NCBI GenBank assembly: GCA_028823885.1
Contig: JAPPFK010000056.1
Span: forward strand, 1-50,392
Source: Rhodospirillales bacterium
Lineage (GTDB): Bacteria > Pseudomonadota > Alphaproteobacteria > Rhodospirillales > UBA2165
Length of the DNA stretch: 50,392 nucleotides
Direction of reading: 5' to 3'
A program made the position numbers and the translations under genes. The notes under the pieces are model-generated. The model had not been told where the DNA came from. It was given only the letters and a program-made list of their open reading frames with translations, and made no database searches. This document shows, in pieces, positions 26,111 through 33,395 of the stretch. How positions within the stretch are numbered: the first letter of the stretch is position 1; each line of letters starts with the position of its first letter.

Positions 26111-27127
26111 CTAGCCGCCGGCCATCAGGTTGGCCGGGATTTTCTTGCCGACTTCCTTGTAGTACCGGATGGCGCCGGGATGGAGCGGAATGTTGCCGCC
26201 GGAAAATGGATCGTCCAGCGAAACGTCGCGCAGGATGACCGCCGTCTTGTGCATCTCGGCCATGTTTTCAAACATCGTCTTGGTGATCTTGTAGACCAGT
26301 TCGTCGCTCATATCCTTACGCACCGCCATTTGATGGCGGAAACCGTCCGCGATGAGATCCTTGTCGTTATTGGATTGGTTGTTGTAGGTCCCGGCGGGAT
26401 TCGTCACGAATACCCGATGAGAGAACGCCATGAACTTGGCCATCGCTTTCGGATTGACCGCGAGCAGACGGAATTTGCGCTTGGCGCCAAGCTGGTCGAT
26501 GGACGCCGCACCCACGCCCGCCGGGCGAACGAACACGTCAAGCTTACCGTCGGCCATGGCCTGGATACCCGAGTTCCAAGGCATCCGGATTTCCCTGTAG
26601 TCCTTTTTGGGCACGAGACCGGTGTTCAGCTTGATTACCTGAATGGCGACCGGGGAAGCGCCGCCCCGCGGCGGTCCAACGAAAACCCGCTTACCCTTGA
26701 GATCGGCCATGGTCTTGATGCCGGAATCCTCCCAGACCACGAAGTGACGGACGCCCGCACCATAGGCAATGAGCAGGCGGATGTTATCGATGGCCTTCTT
26801 GGCGGTTTCCGGCTTAGCCTTGTAGAAATGGGTTCCCTTGTGCATCCAAGGCACCATGACCGGGGGCACGATCGAGACGTCGATTTTGCCCTGGCCGAGC
26901 TTGAGGGCCGAACGGGTCAGTGTCTGGCCCTCGTTGACCTGCAAGTTGACGCCGATTTTCTTCTGCAGGGTCGTCGACAGGACGACCATGAAAGCGTGGT
27001 TCACCGTCCCCACCCCGCCCGTGTCACCTTTCAGGATTCCCTGCGCCGAAGCGGACGGCGCGCCAAGCGCCATCACGCCGGCGGCGAGGCCGGCAGCGAG
27101 CGTAGTCTTTAGCGTTCTGGACATCAT
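26111..27127 (-). CDS. TAXI-family TRAP transporter solute-binding protein
   Basis: A 338-residue periplasmic protein with a signal peptide ending ALGAPSASA. TAXI features follow: VQVNEGQTL-like NLQVNEGQTLTRSALKLGQGKIDVSIV, MADLKGKRVFVGPPRGGASPVA near residue 145 and IQAMADGKLDVFVRPAGVGAASI near 195. Ligands of this family include glutamate and other anions. The longer in-frame start adds 20 residues before the signal peptide; ATG 27127 follows GGGAGAACTT and is preferred. It is the partner of the fused TRAP permease. The 209 bp between it and the deiodinase-like gene leave room for its own promoter. Confidence 0.93.
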   Translation of the reverse strand: MMSRTLKTTLAAGLAAGVMALGAPSASAQGILKGDTGGVGTVNHAFMVVLSTTLQKKIGVNLQVNEGQTLTRSALKLGQGKIDVSIVPPVMVPWMHKGTHFYKAKPETAKKAIDNIRLLIAYGAGVRHFVVWEDSGIKTMADLKGKRVFVGPPRGGASPVAIQVIKLNTGLVPKKDYREIRMPWNSGIQAMADGKLDVFVRPAGVGAASIDQLGAKRKFRLLAVNPKAMAKFMAFSHRVFVTNPAGTYNNQSNNDKDLIADGFRHQMAVRKDMSDELVYKITKTMFENMAEMHKTAVILRDVSLDDPFSGGNIPLHPGAIRYYKEVGKKIPANLMAGG

Positions 27128-27336
27128 AAGTTCTCCCATTATTAAATCCGTGAAGCCTGAATTGCCCGTATTTCGAGAATTGTTCAATTCTTCATATTGC
27201 GGGATTTATTATGGCGCAGGCCATATGCCTTGTACATTCACTTCCTCATCATTGATCAACGCCGGACGCGCACGAAGTTCGCAATTCGTTTCGTCCGCCA
27301 TCCGAACGCCGCACCACTCCCATTGGAAGCCGGCGG

Positions 27337-27999
27337 TCAGTTCGCCAGCTTGTTCAGTTCCCCTTCGAATTCGTCGACGTTGAAATAGAGCGGCCCCATG
27401 CCGCCCCGGTAGGCGATCTTGCCGTCGGCGCCGACGATATACAGCCGGTCGGGCCATGACTGATACTTGTGCTCGGCGTCGTTATCCATGCCGTCGAGCA
27501 GCATGGGAAACGAGAAGTTGTAGCGCAGCATGCAGGCCGCGGCGACTTCCGCCCGTTCGTCCGCGGTCTCCGGCTGTTCGAAGATCACGTTTTCATCGAG
27601 ATTGCGGATCACCTGGTCCTCGCCCTCGGCGTGGGCTTCGCGGATGTAGACGCCGAAAAACTTGACCTTGCCGCCGAACGAATTTGCCAGCTCGTCGAGG
27701 CGCACGGCCCCGTCCCGGAAAGGCGGTCACGTATAGGAGCCGAAGATAAGCCCGATGGGCGAGCCGAATTGAGACGACAGCCGCATCATCTCGCCGGTCC
27801 GCTTGCCCTTTTCGTTAAGGATCTCGGCCTCGAAATCGGGCGCGTCCCCGCCGACCTTCGGCGCGAATTCCTTGTCCCGGGTCACCCGGCCCTCGATGAA
27901 GGTCCGTAGCTCGTCCCGGGTAATGCCCCGCGTATCCAGCCAATCCTGTGTGGCGTTCCGAACTATCGCTTCAAATTTTTCCGGCAGTTCAACCGACAT
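27337..27999 (-). CDS. Iodothyronine deiodinase-like thioredoxin-fold selenoprotein candidate (in-frame UGA = Sec91)
   Basis: The frame from ATG 27999 meets TGA at 27729-27727 and continues open in the same frame for 129 codons to 27337, giving 220 residues. Around the stop the reading is IGLIFGSYT-U-PPFRDG, matching the deiodinase active site F-G-S-C-T-U-P-P-F. Further deiodinase landmarks follow: VYIREAHAEG with the conserved His123, and WPDRLYIVGADGKIAYRGGMGP, like ALPERLYII...YKGKSGPW. The Cys two residues before Sec in vertebrate enzymes is Tyr here. The first 45 residues are a helical extension, with no membrane anchor. A hairpin with loop CGUGC lies 15-31 nt after the UGA. Bacterial deiodinase-like selenoproteins are known in metagenomes; thyroid hormone is not expected as substrate, so a dehalogenase or thiol peroxidase role is guessed. 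AAAGGGACGGGCC precedes the ATG. A LysR regulator is divergent. Confidence 0.9.
27696..27729 (-). promoter_or_regulatory. Candidate UGA-Sec codon and bacterial SECIS hairpin (deiodinase-like gene)
   Basis: UGA is at 27729-27727. On the minus strand, CGGGGC (27712-27707) pairs with GCGC-C-U-C-G sequence (27701-27696) in six consecutive pairs, including one G-U. The apical loop is CGUGC at 27706-27702, starting 21 nt after the UGA. Loop and distance resemble the hairpin in the AhpD-like gene. Confidence 0.6.
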
Positions 28000-28112
28000 G
28001 GCCCGTCCCTTTCACGAATAAACGTCGACGTCTTTGTTGCAATAAATATATTCTGAACGGATTTGGCGTCCTAATTGCTTTTTCTTAGCGACGACATTAG
28101 ATTTTCTAAAAT
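28000..28112. promoter_or_regulatory. AT-rich divergent control region
   Basis: This 113-bp gap between the deiodinase-like gene and the LysR gene is clearly AT-rich (TTGCAATAAATATATTC, TTTTTCTTAGCG). It contains the small palindrome CGTCGACG at about 28023-28030. A LysR regulator commonly acts on such a divergent promoter; the operator itself is not resolved. Confidence 0.45.
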
Positions 28113-29036
28113 ATGGCCGGCGAAACCCAGCTCCCTCCCCTCAATGCCCTTCGCGCCTTCGGCGCGGTGGGACGGCACCTGAGCTTTGCCGAGGCCGCGG
28201 AGGAACTGCACGTCACCCCGGCGGCCGTCAGCCAGCAGATCAAGAATCTCGAAGCTCATCTCGGCCAGCGGTTGTTCAGCCGCAACGGCCGCCACACCGA
28301 ACTGACCGAGGCGGGCCGTCAGTTGCTGCCCGGGATCGAGGACGGGTTCCGGGAACTGGAAGCCGCCGTGCAGGCCTGCCGGAAACCGCGGCACGGCGAT
28401 TACATATCCTGCAGCACGGTCGGCGGTTTCGCCTCCCGTTGGCTGGTCCCGCGCCTCCCCCGATGGATGGCGGCGAGCCCCGATATCGACATCAGGATTT
28501 CAACCTCCCGCGAATTGGTGGGGCTCGAGCCGCAGGGCATCGACCTGGCCATCCGGCTGACGAATGGGGAGGTGCCCGGATTCCACACCGAATTTCTGCT
28601 GCGGGAGCAGGTGGTGCCCTTGTGCAGCCCCAGGCTTCTCGGCGCCGACCCGCCGCTGAAGGAGCCGAACGATCTCCGCCACTACCAACTCATTCATTTC
28701 ACCCCGGCCACCGGCCGGCTCAATACTCGCTGGGCGGACTGGCTGGAGATTGCCGGGGTGACCGACGTCGATCTGAACAGGGGCATTTTCCTCAACGACG
28801 GTACGGCGGCGCTGAGCGCGGCGATCGCCGGACAGGGCGTCGTCCTCGCCCCGAGGGTCATTGCCGGTCAGGAACTCGAAATGTCGACACTGGTCATCCC
28901 CTTCGATATCGAGCTGCCGACCGATCTGGCGTGGTACATCATCCTGCCGGAAGCGAAACTGGCGCGTCCCGAAATCAGGGCCTTCATGGATTGGCTGTTG
29001 GAAGAAGCGCGGGAGCCGATAGAGCCCCGGGACTAA
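28113..29036 (+). CDS. LysR-family transcriptional regulator, GcvA-like
   Basis: A 307-residue regulator. The N-terminal winged helix-turn-helix reads LNALRAFGAVGRHLSFAEAAEELHVTPAAVSQQIKNLEAHLGQRLFSR, the GcvA subgroup pattern. The effector domain begins near residue 95 and includes DIRISTSRELVGLEPQGIDLAIRL and GIFLNDGTAALSAAIAGQGVVLAP. It lies divergent to the deiodinase-like/TRAP operon across 113 bp, the classical arrangement for a local regulator, and converges with the redoxin gene, overlapping its end by 4 bp. The likely inducer is a substrate of that operon (inference). Confidence 0.94.
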   Translation: MAGETQLPPLNALRAFGAVGRHLSFAEAAEELHVTPAAVSQQIKNLEAHLGQRLFSRNGRHTELTEAGRQLLPGIEDGFRELEAAVQACRKPRHGDYISCSTVGGFASRWLVPRLPRWMAASPDIDIRISTSRELVGLEPQGIDLAIRLTNGEVPGFHTEFLLREQVVPLCSPRLLGADPPLKEPNDLRHYQLIHFTPATGRLNTRWADWLEIAGVTDVDLNRGIFLNDGTAALSAAIAGQGVVLAPRVIAGQELEMSTLVIPFDIELPTDLAWYIILPEAKLARPEIRAFMDWLLEEAREPIEPRD

Positions 29037-29665
29037 TACGCGTACTTGACCGAACAGCCGTAGGGCCGCGTCGACGGGTTGGAGACCGCCTTGCCGGCCT
29101 TCATTTCCGACAATGCGAGACGGACATAGTTTTTCGTATCCGGCTCGATTTCGCCCCACGACGTCGGATTGTCGTCGATGCCGCCCTTGTAGACGAGGGT
29201 GCCGCCGGCATCGACGATATACATGTGCGGCGTGGTTCGCGCGGCATAGAGGCGGCCGATCTTGCCGGCGGGGTCGAGAATGACCTTGGCCGGCGCGGCC
29301 TTGCGCGACACGGTCAGGTCATCGGCCTGTTTACCCGAAACGTGGCCCTGGGCGCCCGGGGCGGACGATATGACCGACAGCCAGACGATGTCCGACGCCA
29401 AAACTTCCTTTTGCAGCTTCTGCATGTTGCCGGTGGCGTAGTGGCGGCGCACATAAGGGCAATCGTGATTGGTCCACTCCAGGACGACCGTTTTGCCCTT
29501 GTAGTCCTGCAGTGAAACCTTTTGGCCGCCGGAATCGAGACCGCTGAACGCCGGCGCGGGATCGCCGATTTTGGGGCTTGCCGACGCGGTGCCGGCGAGA
29601 GCGACGGCGGCAATGACGGCCACCGCCGGCAAAATCGCGTTTCTTGCTCTGGTCAATTTCATCAT
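29033..29665 (-). CDS. Exported redoxin-domain protein (AhpC/TSA-like)
   Basis: A 210-residue thioredoxin-fold protein with a signal peptide (ILPAVAVIAAVALAGTASA). The active region is VVLEWTNHDCPYVRRHYATGNM, with the peroxidatic-type Cys in D-C-P-Y. The fold continues with TTPHMYIVDAGGTLVYKGGIDD. The C-terminus carries RPYGCSVKYAY, a second conserved cysteine of this subgroup. It probably works in the periplasm as a thiol peroxidase or disulfide carrier. GAGAGGAATCACG precedes tandem ATG codons. The next upstream gene, DsbD-alpha, may supply electrons or share a pathway. Confidence 0.9.
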   Translation of the reverse strand: MMKLTRARNAILPAVAVIAAVALAGTASASPKIGDPAPAFSGLDSGGQKVSLQDYKGKTVVLEWTNHDCPYVRRHYATGNMQKLQKEVLASDIVWLSVISSAPGAQGHVSGKQADDLTVSRKAAPAKVILDPAGKIGRLYAARTTPHMYIVDAGGTLVYKGGIDDNPTSWGEIEPDTKNYVRLALSEMKAGKAVSNPSTRPYGCSVKYAY

Positions 29666-29725
29666 CGTGATTCCTCTCGATACAAAATGTAATCTCAGAT
29701 GCGCTGCTACTAATCCATTGTCCGT

Positions 29726-30571
29726 CTATGTCCCGGGATTGAACCGGGCGATGAGCTTGATGCCTTTCCGGCCGCTTCCGTTCCCCGCGCCGGAAACCAG
29801 CACCCCTTCGAGGACCGTGAGCCTGCTCTCCTCGGCCAGATATCCGGGCTTGAGTTCCATGACAAGCCGGAGGCCATCGAGCCTGATACGTTGAGGGGCG
29901 GAGGCTTCGGCGGCGCCTTCCGAGGCGGGGAAGAACTCCAGCCCGTCCTCGGCACGCCAGCCGTCATCCGGCAGCCGGGCGGATATTCCGATCGCCTGCG
30001 CGGTCTGATGGCCCTCCGCCACGACGGGCGGCCCGGCAGGCAAGCTCGCGCGATAGGTCCGGAACAGGGCGTTCCGCGGCCCCGCGGCCCTGTCGGCGAC
30101 CGGCATGACGAGGGAGAACGTGGCGCGCTCCGGAACACATATATCTTCGCACACCAGCCAGTTCGCGTCGGCCGTCACCTTCGCTTCCGCGCCGAGGCCG
30201 AGACCGCCGTCGACCGCGAGGGGCACCATCAGGAGGGTCTCGTTCTTGTAGCCGTAGCCGGCCAGCGGCCCGAAGGCGAATTTCTCGGGAATGGGCCAGT
30301 GGATGCCGCCGGCCGCGATACCGCTCGGCAGGGACCAGGCGATACGTGTGGGGAGCCCCGAATCCCCCGGATTCCGCCAATAGGTGTGCCAGCCGGGCTT
30401 GGTCTTGATATGAAGCCCGACCCACGCCGTTTCCCCGGGAACCAGGTGGGCGGTCTCGCTGACCAGGCTGACTTCCGAATAGGGCGAGATGAATTTTTGC
30501 GCCGCCGCGTGTTGCGGTGCGAACAGCGCCAAGCATACAAGCGCAAACGGAAAGCTGCGTGCGAGGTTCAT
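29726..30571 (-). CDS. DsbD N-terminal (DsbD-alpha) domain protein, standalone
   Basis: A 281-residue exported protein: signal peptide ending QHAAAQ, then the immunoglobulin-like DsbD-alpha fold. KPGWHTYWRNPGDSGLPTRI, WPIPEKFAFGPLAGYGY and the redox motif NWLVCEDICVPE with C-x-x-x-C are all typical. Full DsbD also has eight membrane helices and a thioredoxin tail, absent here. Standalone alpha domains are known in alphaproteobacteria. It probably relays reducing equivalents in the periplasm, possibly to the redoxin 60 bp downstream. CAGGACCT precedes the ATG. Confidence 0.9.
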   Translation of the reverse strand: MNLARSFPFALVCLALFAPQHAAAQKFISPYSEVSLVSETAHLVPGETAWVGLHIKTKPGWHTYWRNPGDSGLPTRIAWSLPSGIAAGGIHWPIPEKFAFGPLAGYGYKNETLLMVPLAVDGGLGLGAEAKVTADANWLVCEDICVPERATFSLVMPVADRAAGPRNALFRTYRASLPAGPPVVAEGHQTAQAIGISARLPDDGWRAEDGLEFFPASEGAAEASAPQRIRLDGLRLVMELKPGYLAEESRLTVLEGVLVSGAGNGSGRKGIKLIARFNPGT

Positions 30572-30678
30572 AGGTCCTGTTTCAATTCTCCGCCTCCGCC
30601 GCCATGGGCCCGGCGGGCTTAGCCCATCCTAATCAACGCCGCGGGCGGCGCAATCCGTCGCCCGTGAATCGCCGCCCG

Positions 30679-31302
30679 CTATTCGTAGGGCCCCCAGGCG
30701 CGCTGGGCCGCGGGGCGCGCTTCGATGGCGTCGTGCCAGCGCTTCAGGTTGGGGAAGTCGCCGAAGCCGATCCACTTGTCGTCGCCGTAGATGTGGGTAT
30801 CGGCATAGACGGAGATATCGGCGACGGAAAAATTACCGGCAAGATATTCATTGTCGGCGAGCCGCTGGTCCAGAAGGCCGAACATCTCGGCCAGCACGTT
30901 CCTGTAGTGGGCCTTGGCCTGCTCCACCGTCTCCGGATTGCGGATCCAGAAAAAACCGTACTGCTGCGCCAATGTGGTGAACTGGGCCGATCCGTAGAAC
31001 AGCCAGCGGTCGACCAGCACCCGCTTGGCCGGGTCATCCGGATACTGGCCGTTACACGCCTTCTCGGCGGTGTATTTCAGAATGGCGCCGGACTCGCTCA
31101 AGGTCAGCGGTTCGCCGCCGGGCCCGTCATGGTCGACGATCACCGGAATCTTGTGGGCGGGATTGAGTTTCAGGAACTCGGGGGCGAACTGCTCCCTGTC
31201 CGGAATGCGGACCGGCTTGACGGTGTAATCGAGGCCGCTCTCCTCCATCCCGTGCCGGGCCTTGTAGCCGTTGTCCGTGGTCCAGAAATATAGATCGATC
31301 AT
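30679..31302 (-). CDS. Glutathione S-transferase (YfcG/Ure2-like)
   Basis: A 207-residue GST beginning MIDLYFWTTDNGYKARHGMEESGLDY. The TxNGYK motif is characteristic of the Nu/YfcG class, which has disulfide-bond oxidoreductase activity. ILKLNPAHKIPVIVDHDG and LTLSESGAILKYTAEK hold the cis-Pro and glutathione-binding E-S. The C-domain shows YLAGNFSVADISVYA. Cytoplasmic. It extends the redox theme of the region: deiodinase-like protein, redoxin, DsbD-alpha and GST lie within 4 kb. Confidence 0.93.
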   Translation of the reverse strand: MIDLYFWTTDNGYKARHGMEESGLDYTVKPVRIPDREQFAPEFLKLNPAHKIPVIVDHDGPGGEPLTLSESGAILKYTAEKACNGQYPDDPAKRVLVDRWLFYGSAQFTTLAQQYGFFWIRNPETVEQAKAHYRNVLAEMFGLLDQRLADNEYLAGNFSVADISVYADTHIYGDDKWIGFGDFPNLKRWHDAIEARPAAQRAWGPYE

Positions 31303-31405
31303 CGTGCCCTCCCGCGAAGTATGTCCGCCATCTTCGGGGGAAATCCCGGATGGTCAAGGCGTACCGTCGGCCGGTTCGGCGGCTGAATCGGCGTGCATCC
31401 GGCGC

Positions 31406-32686
31406 TCACCACCTGACCCACAGTTCGGCGGGCCCGCGCATGGTGAAATTGGGGACGTAGCTGAACGTCTGGTCTTCGGCGAGATCCAGGCCCGGCAGGC
31501 GGCCGGCCAGGACCTGCAGCGCGATGGTCCCCTCCAGAATGGCCAGGCGGTTGCCGAGGCAGAAATGGGACCCGTGGCCGAAGGAAACGTTGTGGTTGGC
31601 GTTCTCCCGGTGGATGTCGAATGTCTCCGGCTCCGGGAATTTGTCCTCGTCGTGGTTGGCCGAGCCGAGCGACATGAAAATCTCGGTGCCCTTGGGGATG
31701 TCGTAGCCCGCGACCGTGGTGTCTTCCCGGGCGATGCGGCGCCAACTGGTCTGAGGCGAGTCGATCCGCAACGACTCGTTCAGCGCGCCTGGAATTTTCG
31801 CCGGATCGGCGCAGATTTCGTCCCAGCTCCCGCGGTTGCGGAGCAGATTGATCAGCGAATTGCCGAGCAGATTGCTGACGATCTCGTGGCCGGCGAACGA
31901 GAGGCCGTAGACCACCGATTCGATTTCGGCGATGGACAGTTCGTCGGCGTTCTCGTTGTGGACCGCCAGCAGTTCGGTGGTGAAGTCGTCGGCCGGCTCG
32001 TCGCGGCGGCGCTTCACGTGGGCGCAGCAGTAGCGCCAGTAGGCGAGCATGTATTCGGCGATGGCGATCTGTTCCTCGTCGGTGCTCAGGCCCCAGGTGA
32101 AGGACAGCCGGTTGGTGGTCCAGATCTTGAGCTGCGGATCGTCCTCCGGCGGAAAACCGAGCAGGCGGAAGATGGTCTCGCCGGGCAGCGGGTGCCCGAT
32201 GGCGGTGACGAAGTTGGCCGGCGGGCCCGCCTCGATCATCGCGTCGATCAGGGTTTCGGAACGCTGCCGGACGAAGGGCTCGAGGACCTGCATCCGGCGG
32301 TTCGAGAACCCCGCGTGGGTGTGCTTGCGGATGCGGACGTGGTCCGGCGGCGTGTTGTTGGAGAGCACCGGCAGGGGCCTGTAGTCGTCGGCGGCGAGGA
32401 TCTCCCGCGCCGCATCGCAAATCTTCACCACCGGCTGCTGAACGTTCTCGGGCGAGAAAATGCCAGGGTTCTTGAACACATGGAGGACGTCTTCCATCTT
32501 GGTCAGAACCAGATAGCCCATTTCCTCCGAATAGAACGCCGGCGTGTCGTGGCGGCGCTGCTTCAGCTCCGCGTAGGGGTTCTTGATGTAGGCCTCGCTG
32601 AACGTCGAAAAGCTGTGATCCACGGGGCACCCCCGCGGCACCACCCGCTCCGCCGGCCGGTCTTTGTAGTAGGCTGAATCGACCAT
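31406..32686 (-). CDS. Cytochrome P450
   Basis: A 426-residue soluble bacterial P450. The haem loop is FGHGSHFCLGNRLA with Cys376, the K-helix ESLRIDSP has the ExxR pair, and the I-helix reads GLSFAGHEIVSN. The usual Thr after AGxE is replaced by Ile, which may alter oxygen activation. DHVRIRKHTHAGFS and LFMSLGSANHDEDKFPEP are also family-typical. Redox partners are not encoded nearby. GGGGAAGACAC precedes the ATG. It likely hydroxylates a terpenoid, fatty acid or xenobiotic. Confidence 0.95.
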   Translation of the reverse strand: MVDSAYYKDRPAERVVPRGCPVDHSFSTFSEAYIKNPYAELKQRRHDTPAFYSEEMGYLVLTKMEDVLHVFKNPGIFSPENVQQPVVKICDAAREILAADDYRPLPVLSNNTPPDHVRIRKHTHAGFSNRRMQVLEPFVRQRSETLIDAMIEAGPPANFVTAIGHPLPGETIFRLLGFPPEDDPQLKIWTTNRLSFTWGLSTDEEQIAIAEYMLAYWRYCCAHVKRRRDEPADDFTTELLAVHNENADELSIAEIESVVYGLSFAGHEIVSNLLGNSLINLLRNRGSWDEICADPAKIPGALNESLRIDSPQTSWRRIAREDTTVAGYDIPKGTEIFMSLGSANHDEDKFPEPETFDIHRENANHNVSFGHGSHFCLGNRLAILEGTIALQVLAGRLPGLDLAEDQTFSYVPNFTMRGPAELWVRW

Positions 32687-32821
32687 GTGTCTTCCCCTGC
32701 TGCGCTGTTTCGCGGCGATCCGGCAACGAACCCATTATCCGCGGATCATCGGGCCGGTGGCCAGGACCATGACCCGAAATTCCACTGCGTGGAAACCTTG
32801 GACGGAGACTCGGGAGCCCGC

Positions 32822-33274
32822 TCAGAGTACCTCGAAGACGTCCAGGATCACCATGGCCGGATCACGTCGGCCGGTGCCGAGCGCCAGGACGCGGTTGAGC
32901 CACTCGTAGGGTCCGGCGGGCGCTTCGAACAGCGCCGATTCGCGAAAATAATATTCGCCCGGGTCGACGGCCTCTCCGGCGGCGAGGCGCTGCATGACCT
33001 CGGGCGGCCCGTGGCGCAACCCCAGGCCCTTCATGTAGATGATCGCGCCGTCACCGGTTTGCAGCGTGACCCGGACGTCCAGGTCCGCGACCCCGTCGGC
33101 GCGCATCAGTTGGCAGTCCGCGCCGCCCGCCAGCAGTTTGCCGCGCAGCCGTTCTCCCTCGAAGGTGCCGCCGGTGACCGGAATGAACCGGCGATCGCCA
33201 TACGGCGCCCCGGAACTGACCTGCGGTTCGGCCACCTCGGCCTGGATTTGAAAAAGCGGTTTGAGTTCGATCAT
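32822..33274 (-). CDS. DUF3237 family protein
   Basis: A 150-residue beta-rich protein starting MIELKPLFQIQAEV. RRFIPVTGGTFEGERLRGKLLAGGADCQ and VTLQTGDGAIIYMKGLGLRHG are characteristic of DUF3237. No catalytic role is established for the family; it is often found with aromatic and steroid catabolism genes. The true start is ATG 33274; longer frames upstream overlap the divergent FAD monooxygenase gene region. Confidence 0.87.
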   Translation of the reverse strand: MIELKPLFQIQAEVAEPQVSSGAPYGDRRFIPVTGGTFEGERLRGKLLAGGADCQLMRADGVADLDVRVTLQTGDGAIIYMKGLGLRHGPPEVMQRLAAGEAVDPGEYYFRESALFEAPAGPYEWLNRVLALGTGRRDPAMVILDVFEVL

Positions 33275-33395
33275 GGTCTCGTCCCTCGGCTGTCGTTTCG
33301 GCGGAAATGCCGAAATCCATTGATCCGGAATGACGGATGCGGCATTCAGAACCCGAACAGATATTCGGGGAGGCGGACCCGCTCCGCAACATCGG

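Noticed and set aside
24020-27112. 1030-codon open frame antisense to the TRAP genes
   Set aside because: Its sequence is low-complexity (R, D, H, Q rich) and mirrors the codon bias of the real membrane-protein gene.
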